From: Pluralibacter sp. UBA7423
Lineage (GTDB): Bacteria > Pseudomonadota > Gammaproteobacteria > Enterobacterales > Enterobacteriaceae
Reading direction: 5' to 3'
Assembly: GCA_002470465.1 (NCBI GenBank)
Contig: DKMD01000038.1
Coordinates: 1 to 64,000, forward strand
Length of the DNA stretch: 64,000 bases
Part shown: positions 1 through 10,124 of the stretch, in pieces
How the letters are laid out: every line of letters begins with the position of its first letter
Numbering within the stretch: the stretch's first letter is position 1
The notes under the pieces: model-generated
Database searches by the model: none
Told to the model about the DNA's origin: nothing
What the model saw: the letters and a program-made list of their open reading frames with translations, nothing else
Made by a program: the position numbers and the translations under genes

Positions 1-1799
1 TTATCGCGACCGTTGTTTCCGTAAACCCACAGGTTAACCCGGATATCGTGGCAATGATCGGTGCATCCGCTGCGCTGTCGCTGTCCGGTATTCCATTCAA
101 CGGCCCAATTGGTGCCGCTCGCGTTGGTTACATCAACGACCAGTACGTGCTGAACCCAACCCAGGAAGAGCTGAAAACCAGCAAACTGGATCTGGTTGTT
201 GCCGGTACTGAAGCCGCTGTGCTGATGGTTGAATCCGAAGCAGAGCTGCTGAGCGAAGATCAGATGCTGGGCGCTGTGGTGTTCGGTCACGAGCAGCAGC
301 AGGTTGTTATTCAGAACATCAACGACCTGGTGAAAGAAGCCGGTAAACCACGTTGGGACTGGCAGCCAGAAGCCGTTAACGAAGCGCTGAATGCACGCGT
401 TTCTGAACTGGCTAAAGCACGTCTGAGCGATGCTTACCGCATCACCGACAAGCAGGAGCGTTATGCCCAGGTTGATGCTATCAAATCTGAAGTCATCGCG
501 ACTCTGGTTGCAGAAGACGAATCGCTGGACGCAAACGAGTTGAGCGACATCCTGCACGACATCGAGAAAAATGCCGTTCGTAGCCGCGTACTGGCTGGCG
601 AACCGCGTATCGATGGCCGTGAAAAAGACATGATCCGTGGTCTGGACGTGCGCACTGGCGTACTGCCGCGTACTCACGGTTCCGCGCTGTTCACCCGTGG
701 CGAAACTCAGGCGCTGGTAACGGCAACTCTGGGTACGGCGCGTGACGCACAGAACATCGACGAACTGATGGGCGAGCGTACTGACAGCTTCCTGTTCCAC
801 TACAACTTCCCTCCGTACTCCGTAGGCGAAACCGGCATGGTCGGTTCTCCGAAGCGTCGTGAAATTGGTCACGGTCGTCTGGCGAAGCGCGGCGTGCTGG
901 CAGTCATGCCAACCACCGAAGAATTCCCGTACACCGTACGTGTGGTTTCTGAAATTACCGAATCCAATGGTTCTTCCTCCATGGCTTCCGTATGCGGTGC
1001 TTCTCTGGCACTGATGGACGCAGGCGTGCCGGTGAAATCTGCCGTTGCAGGTATCGCAATGGGTCTGGTGAAAGAAGGCGACAACTTCGTTGTGCTGTCT
1101 GACATCCTCGGTGATGAAGATCACCTGGGCGATATGGACTTCAAAGTAGCGGGCTCCCGCGACGGTATCTCTGCGCTGCAGATGGATATCAAAATTGAAG
1201 GTATCACCAAGGAGATCATGCAGGTTGCTCTGAATCAGGCTAAAGGTGCGCGTCTGCATATCCTGGGCGTGATGGAACAGGCAATCAACGCACCGCGTGG
1301 CGATATCTCTGAGTTCGCACCGCGTATCCACACGATTAAGATCAGCCCAGATAAGATCAAAGATGTTATCGGTAAAGGCGGTTCTGTGATCCGTGCGCTG
1401 ACGGAAGAAACTGGCACCACCATCGAAATCGAAGATGACGGTACCGTTAAAATCGCAGCGACCGACGGTGACAAAGCGGCCTACGCCATTCGCCGTATTG
1501 AAGAGATCACTGCTGAAATCGAAGTGGGTCGTATCTACAACGGTAAAGTGACTCGCATCGTCGACTTCGGTGCATTCGTGGCGATCGGTGGCGGTAAAGA
1601 AGGTCTGGTTCATATCTCTCAGATCGCCGATAAGCGCGTAGAGAAAGTGACTGACTATCTGCAGATGGGCCAGGAAGTACCGGTGAAAGTTCTGGAAGTT
1701 GATCGTCAGGGCCGCGTACGTCTGAGCATTAAAGAAGCGACCGAGCAGACTCAGCCTGCGGCCGCGCCGGAAGCACCGGCAGCGGAACAGGGCGAGTAA
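1..1799 (+). CDS. pnp: Polynucleotide phosphorylase, 3' part (5' end outside window)
   Basis: This is the C-terminal part of PNPase, the phosphorolytic 3'-5' exoribonuclease of the RNA degradosome. The reading frame is open from the first base, with full codons from position 3, so about 599 codons of a protein of about 711 residues (E. coli length) are present. The second RNase PH domain is visible (the [17 protein letters not shown] stretch near 770). A KH domain with the IGKGG loop lies near 1366-1381, and an S1 domain begins at [18 protein letters not shown] near 1530. The C-terminal tail is Pro/Ala/Glu-rich. The ATG at 48 is an internal Met, not the start. nlpI follows downstream as in E. 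coli. Identification rests on near-identity to the known family; there is no sign of disruption. Confidence 0.97.
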   Translation, partial: IATVVSVNPQVNPDIVAMIGASAALSLSGIPFNGPIGAARVGYINDQYVLNPTQEELKTSKLDLVVAGTEAAVLMVESEAELLSEDQMLGAVVFGHEQQQVVIQNINDLVKEAGKPRWDWQPEAVNEALNARVSELAKARLSDAYRITDKQERYAQVDAIKSEVIATLVAEDESLDANELSDILHDIEKNAVRSRVLAGEPRIDGREKDMIRGLDVRTGVLPRTHGSALFTRGETQALVTATLGTARDAQNIDELMGERTDSFLFHYNFPPYSVGETGMVGSPKRREIGHGRLAKRGVLAVMPTTEEFPYTVRVVSEITESNGSSSMASVCGASLALMDAGVPVKSAVAGIAMGLVKEGDNFVVLSDILGDEDHLGDMDFKVAGSRDGISALQMDIKIEGITKEIMQVALNQAKGARLHILGVMEQAINAPRGDISEFAPRIHTIKISPDKIKDVIGKGGSVIRALTEETGTTIEIEDDGTVKIAATDGDKAAYAIRRIEEITAEIEVGRIYNGKVTRIVDFGAFVAIGGGKEGLVHISQIADKRVEKVTDYLQMGQEVPVKVLEVDRQGRVRLSIKEATEQTQPAAAPEAPAAEQGE

Positions 1800-1810
1800 G
1801 GTTGCCGTTA

Positions 1811-1832
1811 GCCCTCCGCCGTTGCGGAGGGC
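1811..1832 (+). terminator. Stem-loop just after pnp
   Basis: A perfect 9-bp GC-rich stem (GCCCTCCGC, loop CGTT, GCGGAGGGC) begins 12 bases after the pnp stop. No T-run follows, so it is more likely a transcript-end stabiliser or a weak terminator than a strong intrinsic terminator. Read-through into nlpI is likely. Confidence 0.6.
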
Positions 1833-1906
1833 GTATCCCGGGCAGGACGCTTGTTAGCAGCCGGGGAACAGGACGTTCATCCAATTGTTGTCTTCGGGAG
1901 TGGGAA

Positions 1907-2791
1907 ATGAAGCCTTTTTTGCGCTGGTGTTTCGTTGCGACAGCACTCACGCTGGCAGGATGCAGCAACTCTGCCTGGCGTAAGAGTGAAGTTCTGGCGG
2001 TACCATTGCAACCGACTTTACAGCAGGAAGTGATTCTGGCCCGTATGGAACAGATTCTTGCCAGTCGGGCTTTAACCGATGATGAACGCGCACAGCTTTT
2101 ATATGAGCGCGGAGTGTTGTATGATAGTCTCGGTTTGAGGGCACTGGCGCGTAACGATTTTTCGCAAGCGCTGGCTATCAGACCCGATATGCCTGAAGTA
2201 TTCAATTACTTAGGCATTTATTTAACGCAGGCAGGCAATTTTGATGCTGCCTATGAAGCGTTTGATTCTGTACTTGAGCTTGATCCAACTTACAATTACG
2301 CATACTTAAATCGCGGCATCGCATTGTATTACGGTGGTCGTGATAAGTTAGCGCAAGATGATCTGCTGGCGTTTTATCAAGACGATCCCAATGATCCTTT
2401 CCGTAGTCTGTGGCTTTACATCGTTGAGCAGAAGCTCGATGAGAAGCAGGCTGTTGTAGCGCTTAAGCAGCGCTTCGAAAAATCGGACAAAGAGCAATGG
2501 GGATGGAACATTGTCGAGTTCTACCTCGGTAACATTAGCGAAGCAACGCTGATGGACAGACTGAAGGCAGACGCAACGGATAACACCTCGCTCGCTGAGC
2601 ATCTCAGTGAAACAAACTTCTATTTAGGTAAGTACTACCTAAGTCTGGGGGACAAGGACAGCGCTGCGGCACTGTTCAAACTGGCGGTTGCTAACAACGT
2701 TCATAACTTCGTTGAGCACCGATACGCATTGTTGGAATTAGCGCTCTTGGGCCAGGAGCAAGATGACCTGGCAGAATCGGACCAGCAATAG
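1907..2791 (+). CDS. nlpI: Outer-membrane lipoprotein NlpI
   Basis: NlpI is a TPR-containing outer-membrane lipoprotein. It acts as an adaptor for the protease Prc in degrading the endopeptidase MepS and scaffolds other peptidoglycan hydrolases. The chosen ATG at 1907 follows a GGGAGTGGGA ribosome-binding region and gives 294 residues, the E. coli length. An upstream in-frame ATG at 1802 would add 35 residues unrelated to the signal peptide. The lipobox is TLAGC, with the acylated Cys at residue 19. TPR-like helices follow (for example [19 protein letters not shown] and [21 protein letters not shown]). It lies between pnp and deaD, the conserved arrangement. Confidence 0.96.
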   Translation: MKPFLRWCFVATALTLAGCSNSAWRKSEVLAVPLQPTLQQEVILARMEQILASRALTDDERAQLLYERGVLYDSLGLRALARNDFSQALAIRPDMPEVFNYLGIYLTQAGNFDAAYEAFDSVLELDPTYNYAYLNRGIALYYGGRDKLAQDDLLAFYQDDPNDPFRSLWLYIVEQKLDEKQAVVALKQRFEKSDKEQWGWNIVEFYLGNISEATLMDRLKADATDNTSLAEHLSETNFYLGKYYLSLGDKDSAAALFKLAVANNVHNFVEHRYALLELALLGQEQDDLAESDQQ

Positions 2792-2833
2792 CTGACGAAC
2801 AAATCAGCCCATAATCTTTTTTGATTGCCATCA

Positions 2834-2855
2834 CCTTCACGGGTGAGGGCTTTAT
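2834..2855 (+). terminator. Weak terminator after nlpI
   Basis: A short stem (CCTTCA, loop CGGG, TGAGGG, including G-T pairs) is followed by CTTTATTGTT about 40 bases after the nlpI stop. It fits a modest intrinsic terminator separating nlpI from the deaD leader. Confidence 0.5.
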
Positions 2856-2897
2856 TGTTCGTTAATCCACCTAATTTGAGCCGGTTCACACTTTTCA

Positions 2898-2978
2898 ATG
2901 AAAATGACCCTAAGTTTTCACGATGAGTTATGTAGACTGGCCGCCATTGATTTTGAGGCACACGTACTACATGGCTGA
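2898..2978 (+). CDS. yrbN: Small protein YrbN, overlapping the deaD start
   Basis: A 26-codon ORF starts at ATG 2898 and ends at TGA 2976-2978. It reads [20 protein letters not shown] followed by AHVLHG. This matches in length, position and composition the annotated E. coli small protein YrbN, which also overlaps the first codons of deaD in another frame. Its stop lies just inside deaD (start 2971), an 8-base overlap typical of translational coupling. The function is unknown to me; a leader-peptide role for deaD is plausible but not demonstrated by the sequence. Confidence 0.75.
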   Translation: MKMTLSFHDELCRLAAIDFEAHVLHG

Positions 2979-4890
2979 ATTCGAAACCACTTTTGCAGAT
3001 CTGGGCCTGAAGGCTCCTATCCTTGAAGCCCTTACCGATCTGGGTTACGAAAAACCATCTCCAATCCAGGCTGAGTGTATTCCTCACCTGCTGGGTGGCC
3101 GCGACGTTCTGGGTATGGCCCAGACCGGCAGCGGGAAAACTGCAGCGTTCTCTCTTCCGCTGCTCAACAATCTTGATCCTGAGCTGAAAGCACCACAGAT
3201 TCTGGTGCTGGCACCGACCCGCGAACTGGCGGTACAGGTTGCTGAAGCGATGACGGATTTCTCCAAACACATGCGCGGCGTAAACGTGGTTGCCCTTTAC
3301 GGTGGCCAGCGTTATGACGTGCAGTTACGCGCTCTGCGTCAGGGCCCACAGATCGTCGTCGGTACGCCGGGTCGTCTGCTGGATCACCTGAAACGCGGCA
3401 CTCTGGACCTCTCTAAGCTGAGCGGTCTGGTTCTGGATGAAGCTGACGAAATGCTGCGCATGGGCTTCATCGAAGACGTAGAAACCATTATGGCGGAGAT
3501 CCCGGAAGGTCATCAGACCGCGCTGTTCTCCGCAACGATGCCGGAAGCTATCCGTCGCATTACCCGTCGCTTCATGAAAGAGCCGCAGGAAGTTCGCATT
3601 CAATCCAGCGTAACGACCCGCCCTGACATCAGCCAGAGCTACTGGACCGTCTGGGGCATGCGTAAGAACGAAGCGCTGGTGCGTTTCCTGGAAGCAGAAG
3701 ATTTTGACGCGGCGATTATCTTCGTTCGTACCAAAAATGCGACCCTGGAAGTGGCTGAAGCGCTGGAGCGCAGCGGTTACAACAGCGCCGCGCTGAACGG
3801 TGACATGAACCAGTCCCTGCGTGAGCAGACTCTGGATCGCCTGAAAGACGGTCGTCTGGACATCCTGATCGCGACCGACGTTGCGGCTCGTGGCCTGGAC
3901 GTTGAGCGTATCAGCCTGGTGGTTAACTACGATATCCCTATGGATACCGAGTCTTACGTTCACCGTATCGGTCGTACCGGTCGTGCGGGTCGTGCTGGCC
4001 GTGCGCTGCTGTTCGTTGAGAACCGCGAGCGTCGTCTGCTGCGCAACATCGAACGTCTGATGAAGCTGACCATTCCTGAAGTCGAACTGCCAAACGCAGA
4101 ACTGCTGGGCAAACGTCGTCTGGAAAAATTCGCGGCCAAAGTACAGCAGCAGCTGGAAAGCAGCGATCTGGATCAGTACCGTAACCTGCTGACCAAAATG
4201 CAGCCGGAAGGGTCTGAAGGCGAACTGGATATGGAAACTCTGGCCGCAGCATTGCTGAAAATGGCCCAGGGCGAACGTACCCTGATCGTTCCACCAGATG
4301 CGCCGATGCGTCCTAAGCGTGAATTCCGCGATCGTGACGATCGTTTCGAACGTCGTGGAGACCGTAACGACCGTAACGATCGTGGTCCGCGTGGCGATCG
4401 TAACGGTGAAGATCGTCCGCGTCGCGAACGTCGTGACGTGGGCGATATGCAGCTGTATCGCATTGAAGTGGGTCGTGATGACGGTGTTGAAGTACGTCAC
4501 ATCGTTGGTGCTATCGCGAACGAAGGTGACATCAGCAGCCGTTATATCGGCAACATCAAGCTGTTCGGCACCCACTCTACGATCGAACTGCCGAAAGGCA
4601 TGCCGGGCGAAGTACTGCAGCACTTCACGCGTACCCGCATCCTGAACAAGCCGATGAACATGCAGCTGCTGGGTGATGCACAGCCTCACAGCGGCGGTGA
4701 GCGTCGTGGCGGTAACGGTGGTCGTGGCTTTGGCGGTGAGCGTCGTGAAGGCGGTCGCGGTGAAGGTCGTCGCTTCAGCGGTGAACGCCGTGAAGGTGGC
4801 GCAGGCCGTTTCAGCGGTGAGCGTCGCGAAGGTGGTCGTGCACCACGTCGTGATGATGCGCCAGTACGTCGTCGTCCGACTGAAGCGTAA
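2971..4890 (+). CDS. deaD: Cold-shock DEAD-box RNA helicase DeaD/CsdA
   Basis: An ATP-dependent RNA helicase that assists 50S ribosome assembly and mRNA unwinding at low temperature and associates with the cold-shock degradosome. The start at ATG 2971 ([13 protein letters not shown]) gives 639 residues; an upstream in-frame ATG at 2923 would add 16 residues inside yrbN and is rejected. Visible motifs: Q motif (residues 8-33), Walker A AQTGSGKT (50-57), PTRELA (82-87), DEAD box (156-159), SAT, and [10 protein letters not shown]. An RNA-binding domain follows, then Arg/Gly-rich repeats of the GERREGG type near the C-terminus, containing more repeat units than I recall in E. coli. Confidence 0.97.
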   Translation: MAEFETTFADLGLKAPILEALTDLGYEKPSPIQAECIPHLLGGRDVLGMAQTGSGKTAAFSLPLLNNLDPELKAPQILVLAPTRELAVQVAEAMTDFSKHMRGVNVVALYGGQRYDVQLRALRQGPQIVVGTPGRLLDHLKRGTLDLSKLSGLVLDEADEMLRMGFIEDVETIMAEIPEGHQTALFSATMPEAIRRITRRFMKEPQEVRIQSSVTTRPDISQSYWTVWGMRKNEALVRFLEAEDFDAAIIFVRTKNATLEVAEALERSGYNSAALNGDMNQSLREQTLDRLKDGRLDILIATDVAARGLDVERISLVVNYDIPMDTESYVHRIGRTGRAGRAGRALLFVENRERRLLRNIERLMKLTIPEVELPNAELLGKRRLEKFAAKVQQQLESSDLDQYRNLLTKMQPEGSEGELDMETLAAALLKMAQGERTLIVPPDAPMRPKREFRDRDDRFERRGDRNDRNDRGPRGDRNGEDRPRRERRDVGDMQLYRIEVGRDDGVEVRHIVGAIANEGDISSRYIGNIKLFGTHSTIELPKGMPGEVLQHFTRTRILNKPMNMQLLGDAQPHSGGERRGGNGGRGFGGERREGGRGEGRRFSGERREGGAGRFSGERREGGRAPRRDDAPVRRRPTEA

Positions 4891-4935
4891 TTGCCCGATA
4901 AAAAACTACGTTTGCTGACGTAAAGTAAACGATAC

Positions 4936-4966
4936 AGCCCCGGTTATAGTTATCGGGGCTTTTTTT
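4936..4966 (+). terminator. Intrinsic terminator of deaD
   Basis: A stem AGCCCCG (4936-4942) pairs with CGGGGCT (4954-4960) and is followed by seven T residues. It lies about 45 bases after the deaD stop. Confidence 0.88.
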
Positions 4967-4974
4967 ATTCCAAT

Positions 4975-4998
4975 TGTACTCGTGTACTGGTACAGTGC
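4975..4998 (+). promoter_or_regulatory. TrpR-type operator before mtr
   Basis: The stretch holds two overlapping GTACT elements and ends GTGTACTGGTACAGTGC. This resembles TrpR operators, whose core is GTACT...AGTAC, and it sits 43-66 bases upstream of mtr. In E. coli mtr is repressed by TrpR with tryptophan and regulated by TyrR. The assignment is by motif and position only. Confidence 0.6.
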
Positions 4999-5040
4999 TT
5001 CGCGTAAACAGGCAGCACGATTTTTCAGGAGAGCAGTAAC

Positions 5041-6285
5041 ATGGCGACACTCACTACCACAGCCACCCGGCCATCATTGATTGGCGGAGTGGTGATCATC
5101 GGCGGCACCATTATCGGGGCAGGCATGTTCTCGCTGCCGGTGGTCATGTCCGGGGCGTGGTTCTTCTGGTCGCTGGCGGCGCTGGTATTTACCTGGTTTT
5201 GTATGCTGCACTCCGGGCTGATGATCCTTGAGGCTAACCTTAACTACCGCACAGGTTCGAGCTTTGACACTATCACCAAAGATCTGCTGGGCAAGCGCTG
5301 GAACCTGATTAACGGCCTGTCGATCGCCTTTGTGCTCTATATCCTGACCTATGCCTATATCTCGGCGAGCGGCTCGATCCTGCACCACACGTTCAGTGAA
5401 ATGTCGCTGAATGTTCCGCCGCGCCTTGCCGGTTTTGGTTTTGCCCTGCTGGTGGCCTTTGTTGTGTGGCTCAGTACTAAAGCGGTCAGCCGCATGACGG
5501 CGATTGTGCTGGGGGCGAAAGTGATCACTTTCTTCCTGACGTTTGGCAGCCTGCTCGGCCACGTTGAAGCACCCACGCTGTTCAACGTCGCGCAGCAGAA
5601 CACCTCGTATCTGCCTTATCTGCTGATGACGCTGCCGTTCTGCCTGGCATCCTTCGGCTACCACGGCAACGTGCCGAGCCTGATGAAGTATTACGGCAAA
5701 GACCCGCAGACCATCGTGAAGTGCCTGGTCTACGGTACGCTACTGGCGCTCGGTCTGTACGTTGTCTGGCTGCTGGGTACGATGGGGAATATCCCTCGTC
5801 CTGAATTTATCGGCATCGCCCAGAAGGGCGGCAACATTGACGTGCTGGTACAGGCGCTGAGCGGTGTTCTGAACAGCCGCAGCCTGGATCTGCTGCTGGT
5901 TGTGTTCTCTAACTTTGCGGTGGCCAGCTCTTTCCTTGGCGTGACGCTTGGCCTGTTCGACTACCTGGCCGATCTGTTCAAGTTTGATGATTCGGGATTG
6001 GGACGTTTTAAGACGGCGTTACTGACCTTCGCGCCGCCAATCGCTGGCGGCCTGCTGTGGCCAAATGGGTTCCTGTACGCGATTGGTTATGCAGGCCTCG
6101 CGGCAACCATCTGGGCGGCAATCGTTCCGGCACTGCTGGCACGTAAATCCCGCAAGCGCTTTGGCAGCCCGCAGTTCCGCGTCTGGGGCGGCAAACCGAT
6201 GATTGCGCTGATCCTGGTCTTTGGTATCGGCAATGCGGTAGTGCATTTCCTGTCGAGCTTTAACCTGTTGCCGGTTTATCAGTAA
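5041..6285 (+). CDS. mtr: Tryptophan-specific transporter Mtr
   Basis: A high-affinity tryptophan/proton symporter of the aromatic amino acid permease (HAAAP) family in the inner membrane. It is 414 residues, matching E. coli Mtr. It has about eleven hydrophobic segments and begins with the family signature [19 protein letters not shown] (residues about 16-34). A good ribosome-binding site (CAGGAGAGCAG) precedes the ATG. It is monocistronic: a terminator lies upstream and a REP element downstream. Regulation by TrpR is suggested by the operator-like sequence upstream. Confidence 0.96.
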   Translation: MATLTTTATRPSLIGGVVIIGGTIIGAGMFSLPVVMSGAWFFWSLAALVFTWFCMLHSGLMILEANLNYRTGSSFDTITKDLLGKRWNLINGLSIAFVLYILTYAYISASGSILHHTFSEMSLNVPPRLAGFGFALLVAFVVWLSTKAVSRMTAIVLGAKVITFFLTFGSLLGHVEAPTLFNVAQQNTSYLPYLLMTLPFCLASFGYHGNVPSLMKYYGKDPQTIVKCLVYGTLLALGLYVVWLLGTMGNIPRPEFIGIAQKGGNIDVLVQALSGVLNSRSLDLLLVVFSNFAVASSFLGVTLGLFDYLADLFKFDDSGLGRFKTALLTFAPPIAGGLLWPNGFLYAIGYAGLAATIWAAIVPALLARKSRKRFGSPQFRVWGGKPMIALILVFGIGNAVVHFLSSFNLLPVYQ

Positions 6286-6291
6286 CCAAAA

Positions 6292-6363
6292 TGCCCGGTG
6301 GCGCTACGCTTACCGGGCCTACAGCATCCAACAGGCCGGATAAGGCGTAGCCGCCATCCGGCA
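6292..6363. repeat. REP/BIME element between mtr and yhbW
   Basis: Two inverted REP units: TGCCCGGTGGCGCTACGCTT followed by ACCGGGCC, then AGGCCGGATAAGGCGTAGCC followed by GCCATCCGGCA. These are typical enterobacterial repetitive extragenic palindromes in a convergent intergenic space. Confidence 0.92.
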
Positions 6364-6368
6364 AAAAA

Positions 6369-7376
6369 TTACCCCACTAATTCTTCTTTCACCTGCATCG
6401 CCAGATCGAATGAATGCAAGCGCGCCTGATGATCGAAGATCTGCCCGTTAACCATGATTTCGTCCGCCTGCGTTTCACGCAACACTGACTCAAGCCCGTG
6501 GCGAATCTTCGCTTTATCACCCACCAGCGACATACCGAGCGCGTTATCGACGCCGTATTTTTCAGAGGGCGACCAGAACTGATCCATATTCTGAATCGGC
6601 GGCGGCAGCTGCGAGGTTTCACCGCGACGTAAATTCGTAAACGCCTGCTGCATGGAAGTAAAAAGGAATTCCGCGTCGCGGTTGCTGTCGGCGGCGATGA
6701 TATTGATGCACACCATCGCATAAGGTTTTGCCAGGCGCTCAGAGGGTTTGAACTGCGTGCGGTAGAGATGCAGCGCCTGGAACAGCATGTCCGGCGCGAA
6801 GTGAGAGGCGAAGGCAAACGGCAGACCGAGCTGAGCGGCAAGCTGGGCGCTGTACAGGCTCGAGCCCAACAGCCATACCGGAATTTTTTCACCATAGCCC
6901 GGCACCGGGCGCACCTGCGGGTGCGGGTCACGGGCATCAAACCAGTCAACCAGTTCCGCCACATCGCGTGGGAAGTTATCAATATCGCCGCCCATATGGC
7001 GACGCAGTGCGCGCATGGTCGGCTGATCGCTGCCCGGCGCGCGGCCTAAGCCCAAATCGATACGGCCAGGATAGAGCGTGTTCAGCGTACCGAACTGCTC
7101 AGCAATCACCAGCGGGGAGTGGTTAGGCAGCATTACGCCGCCCGAGCCCAGATGCAGCGTCGTGGTATTGGCGGCCAGATAGCCAATCAGCACGGAGGTG
7201 GCGGCGCTGGCGATCCCGGTCATGTTGTGGTGTTCGGCTAACCAGTAGCGATGATAGCTGCCCTTCTCGGCGAGGCGGGCGAGATCGAGCGAATGAGAAA
7301 AGGCTTCTTTTGCGGAAGAACCCTGGGGGATCGGTGCCAGATCGAGCACCGAAAACGCAATTTGTTTGTCAGTCAT
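6369..7376 (-). CDS. yhbW: Luciferase-like flavin monooxygenase YhbW
   Basis: A bacterial-luciferase-fold FMN-dependent monooxygenase of unknown substrate. It is 335 residues with the family hallmark segments [13 protein letters not shown] and [18 protein letters not shown], and [14 protein letters not shown], which belong to the flavin and substrate pocket. It matches E. coli YhbW and keeps the same place beside mtr and ubiV. The start is ATG 7376. A large inverted repeat lies immediately upstream and overlaps its ribosome-binding region. It is on the same strand as ubiUV, but the 122-base gap with structured DNA suggests partly separate expression. Confidence 0.93.
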   Translation of the reverse strand: MTDKQIAFSVLDLAPIPQGSSAKEAFSHSLDLARLAEKGSYHRYWLAEHHNMTGIASAATSVLIGYLAANTTTLHLGSGGVMLPNHSPLVIAEQFGTLNTLYPGRIDLGLGRAPGSDQPTMRALRRHMGGDIDNFPRDVAELVDWFDARDPHPQVRPVPGYGEKIPVWLLGSSLYSAQLAAQLGLPFAFASHFAPDMLFQALHLYRTQFKPSERLAKPYAMVCINIIAADSNRDAEFLFTSMQQAFTNLRRGETSQLPPPIQNMDQFWSPSEKYGVDNALGMSLVGDKAKIRHGLESVLRETQADEIMVNGQIFDHQARLHSFDLAMQVKEELVG

Positions 7377-7380
7377 AACG

Positions 7381-7451
7381 GCTCACTTTGTCATCGGCAT
7401 ATTTTTTAATAGTGCATTAAAAAATGATAACCGTAGTTAACAAAGTGAGCT
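7381..7451. repeat. Nested inverted repeats upstream of yhbW
   Basis: Outer arms GCTCACTTTGT (7381-7391) and ACAAAGTGAGC (7441-7451) are perfect 11-bp complements. Inside them ATTTTTTAAT (7401-7410) and ATTAAAAAAT (7416-7425) form a second perfect 10-bp inverted repeat with loop AGTGC. On the minus strand the proximal outer arm carries the GTGAG that would act as the yhbW ribosome-binding site. Confidence 0.85.
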
Positions 7452-7477
7452 TTATAAAATGGCTAACGGGCAGAAAA

Positions 7478-7507
7478 TGCCTGATGGAGCTGCGCTTATC
7501 AGGCCTG
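7478..7507. repeat. REP unit at the 3' end of ubiV
   Basis: A single REP unit, TGCCTGATGG...CGCTTATCAGGCCTG, overlaps the last codons and stop of ubiV on the minus strand. Confidence 0.8.
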
Positions 7508-8377
7508 TAATTCCAGCCCAGCCAGACGCTTCCAGTAGCCGTTACAGTCGCTGTGCGCTTCCAGGGCGAGCGGGGCTGCGCCGTTTTCATTAGCGCGGAA
7601 GGCGTCGATCATGGCGAACGTCTCCATCCCGAGCGGTGACAGGCGCACCATATCCACCAGTCCCTGCATCGATTTGAGCTCGTTGCCAAGGTTATAGACG
7701 TAGCCGCTCATGGTCTGAATGCCGTTCAGCACAAACACCTGCTGGTTTTCCTGCGACAGCATATCGCGCCCGTTCGGGTACTTGATGCAGCAGGTTTCAC
7801 ACTCGTCCTTCGGTTTATCTTCCGAACGCGCGGTGAAACAGCGGGCAGAATACGCGAGCGGCAGATGGCCATAGCTCAGTACTTCGACCTCAAACTTATC
7901 GCGGATCCCCAGCGCTTCGCACTGCTGGAGTAAATTCACCAGCCAGTCGCGGGAAAGCTCCACCGGCATGCACCAGCGCATCATGCCCTGCTTTTGCAGC
8001 AGGCGGAGCGTGACCGCGTTGTAGCAGTTCAGCGCATGACCGGCGACGAAGGGCAGCTTGCGATCGGCGCACAGGTTCACTACCCCAAGATCGCTGGCTT
8101 CCAGCAGGAAATCACCGTTGTCGACGTAGCGCTTCAGCTCGTTAAGTTCAGACGATGCCTGCACCAGCGCCAGCGTTGAAATGACGACCTGTTTGCCGCT
8201 GCCCGCAAGCGACTTTGCCATCTCCAGCCAGTCGCCCACTTTGGTGGAGCGGCGCTTGCTGCACACCGCTTCACCGAGGTAAATCGTGTCGGCGCTGCTC
8301 TGAGCCGCCTGCTGGTAGAAATCCTCCAGCGTCTCTTTTGACCAGTAGTAAAGGACTGGTCCCAATGAATATTTCAT
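7499..8377 (-). CDS. ubiV: O2-independent ubiquinone hydroxylation protein UbiV
   Basis: A U32-peptidase-family [4Fe-4S] protein that, with UbiU and UbiT, allows oxygen-independent hydroxylations in ubiquinone synthesis. The start MKYSLGPVLYYW at 8377 gives 292 residues; upstream in-frame codons back to 8521 lie inside ubiU and are rejected. Cysteines at 39, 180, 193 and 197 match the known cluster ligands of UbiV (C196 is also Cys). It is 8 bases downstream of ubiU, clearly the same operon. Anaerobic (FNR/Arc-type) control is known for the E. coli homologues. Confidence 0.95.
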   Translation of the reverse strand: MKYSLGPVLYYWSKETLEDFYQQAAQSSADTIYLGEAVCSKRRSTKVGDWLEMAKSLAGSGKQVVISTLALVQASSELNELKRYVDNGDFLLEASDLGVVNLCADRKLPFVAGHALNCYNAVTLRLLQKQGMMRWCMPVELSRDWLVNLLQQCEALGIRDKFEVEVLSYGHLPLAYSARCFTARSEDKPKDECETCCIKYPNGRDMLSQENQQVFVLNGIQTMSGYVYNLGNELKSMQGLVDMVRLSPLGMETFAMIDAFRANENGAAPLALEAHSDCNGYWKRLAGLELQA

Positions 8378-8385
8378 CGTATTCC

Positions 8386-9381
8386 TTACTGCCACTTGCG
8401 GTGGTAGGCTCCAAGCGTGGTCTGGGTGCCTTCGGACATGGCGCCGAGCGCCTCCATCCAGGCGGGCTGCGGCACGAAGTTTTGCGGATTGGCCATGCAG
8501 CGGTCGATGGCCTGACGCCACACTTTCGTCACCTGGCTGACGTACGCCGGGCTACGCTGGCGGCCTTCGATTTTCACCGAGGCGATGTTGGCAGCAAGCA
8601 GTTCCGGCAGCAGCTCCAGCGTGTTGAGGCTGGTCGGTTCTTCCAGTGCGTGATAGCGCTCGCCGTCCACCAGATAGCGGCCTTTACACAGGGTTGGATA
8701 GCCTGCGTTCTCGCCGTCCTGATAGCGGTCAATCAGCACGTCGTTCAGGCGTGACTCCAGGCCCTGAGGCGTTTGCTGCCAGCGAACATACTTCGCCGGG
8801 GAACATGCCCCCACGGTATTCGGCGACTCCCCCGTTAAATAAGAGGAGAGATAGCAGCGGCCTTCAGCCATAATGCACAGGCTGCCGAAAGCAAAAACTT
8901 CCAGCGGAACTGGCGTGGTGCGCGCGAGTTGCTTAACCTGATGAATAGAAAGTACGCGCGGCAGCACAACGCGAGCCACGTCAAAGTGACGATGATAGAA
9001 GCGAACGGCCTCTTCATTGGTGGCCGAAGCCTGAACGGAAACGTGACGCTCGATGTGTGGGTAGCGCTCGGCGGCATATTCAAGCATCGCGATGTCGGCA
9101 AGAATCAGCGCATCGGCGCCGAGCTGAGCGGCCATATCCACCGCGCGCTGCCAGCGGGCGTAGCCGTCCGGGTGAGCGAACGTATTAATGGCAATATGCA
9201 GCTTGCGGCGATGCTGGTGAACAAAATTGACCGCTTCCTGCAGTTTTTTTTCGGTAAAGTTCAGACCGGCAAAATGGCGGGCGTTGGTATCATCTTTCAG
9301 TCCGATATACACCGCATCGGCACCGTTTTCGATGGCCGCCTTAAGCGCCGGGAGGTTTCCGGCAGGACAGAGCAGCTCCAT
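8386..9381 (-). CDS. ubiU: O2-independent ubiquinone hydroxylation protein UbiU
   Basis: The partner of UbiV in the UbiUV heterodimer; 331 residues, as in E. coli. It is a U32-family protein with cluster-ligating cysteines at 169, 176, 193 and 232, all in the positions known for UbiU. The N-terminus MELLCPAGNLPALKAAIENGADAVYIGL is typical of the family. It is the first gene of the ubiUV operon and is divergent from ubiT, so a shared 218-base control region likely coordinates all three genes. Confidence 0.96.
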   Translation of the reverse strand: MELLCPAGNLPALKAAIENGADAVYIGLKDDTNARHFAGLNFTEKKLQEAVNFVHQHRRKLHIAINTFAHPDGYARWQRAVDMAAQLGADALILADIAMLEYAAERYPHIERHVSVQASATNEEAVRFYHRHFDVARVVLPRVLSIHQVKQLARTTPVPLEVFAFGSLCIMAEGRCYLSSYLTGESPNTVGACSPAKYVRWQQTPQGLESRLNDVLIDRYQDGENAGYPTLCKGRYLVDGERYHALEEPTSLNTLELLPELLAANIASVKIEGRQRSPAYVSQVTKVWRQAIDRCMANPQNFVPQPAWMEALGAMSEGTQTTLGAYHRKWQ

Positions 9382-9599
9382 AATGTTTCCTGAAAGCAGC
9401 GACCCAAGGGCCGCGATTGTTAACGAACGAGGATTTTAGTTAACCTCTCGTCGACAATTTTTGATTTGAGGCAGTTAAAAGCGCATTCAGGGTGTCATTC
9501 GTACGTAATGGCTACTGACAGAATTGTTGATATACGCCGCTATGTTGTCTGGCGGATATGGCAAAATAAACGGACTATTGCATTGAGGGAGTAAAGCTC
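9382..9599. promoter_or_regulatory. Divergent control region of ubiUV and ubiT
   Basis: A 218-base intergenic region between divergent ubiU and ubiT. E. coli ubiUV is known to be activated anaerobically. The only FNR-like sequence I see is TTGATTTGAGGCAG at 9461-9474: one perfect half-site (TTGAT) with a poor second half. No clear canonical site was found by eye. Confidence 0.35.
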
Positions 9600-10124
9600 G
9601 TGTTGGATAAACTGCGTTCACGCCTGGTACAAATGGGCCCGACTCTGATGAGCGTTCCGGTAAAAGTCACACCGTTCGCGCTAAAACGTCAGGTCCTGGA
9701 ACAGGTGCTAAGCTGGCAGTTCCGCCAGGCACTGGCGGATGGCGAACTGGATTTTCTGGAAGGCCGCTGGTTAAGCATTGAGGTGCGCGACATCGGCCTG
9801 CGCTGGTTCACCTCCGTTGAGAATGACCGCCTGGTCGTCAGCCATAGCGCTGATGCCGACGTGAGCTTCAGCGCAGACGCCAGCGATCTGCTGATGATTG
9901 CGGCCCGTAAGCAGGATCCGGATACGCTCTTCTTCCAGCGCCGCCTGGTGATTGAAGGCGACACGGAGCTTGGGCTGTATGTCAAAAACCTGATGGACGC
10001 CATTGAGCTTGAGCAGATGCCAAAAGCACTGCGTATCATGCTGATGCAGCTGGCGGACTTTGTTGAGGCCGGATTGCAGAATCCGCCACAAACCAGAAAC
10101 ACATCGGTAGGTGAGCCATGCTGA
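9600..10124 (+). CDS. ubiT: SCP2-domain ubiquinone accessory factor UbiT
   Basis: A lipid-binding SCP2-domain protein that replaces the aerobic factor UbiJ in anaerobic ubiquinone synthesis, probably by carrying prenylated intermediates. The ORF begins GTG TTG GAT AAA. With the GTG at 9600 as start it has 174 residues, the E. coli length; the adjacent TTG is an alternative. A GAGGGAG ribosome-binding site lies upstream. The central part (SFSADASDLLMIAARKQDPDTLFF) is the SCP2 fold. It overlaps yhbS by 7 bases (10118-10124), so the two are translationally coupled. Confidence 0.95.
   Translation: MLDKLRSRLVQMGPTLMSVPVKVTPFALKRQVLEQVLSWQFRQALADGELDFLEGRWLSIEVRDIGLRWFTSVENDRLVVSHSADADVSFSADASDLLMIAARKQDPDTLFFQRRLVIEGDTELGLYVKNLMDAIELEQMPKALRIMLMQLADFVEAGLQNPPQTRNTSVGEPC

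Noticed and set aside
48..1799. pnp starting at ATG 48
   Set aside because: The frame is open to the window edge and the protein aligns as an internal part of PNPase, so the true start is upstream of the window.
3325..4689. 454-codon open frame antisense to deaD
   Set aside because: It has biased low-complexity composition, mirrors the codon pattern of deaD on the other strand and resembles no protein I know; deaD itself is certain.
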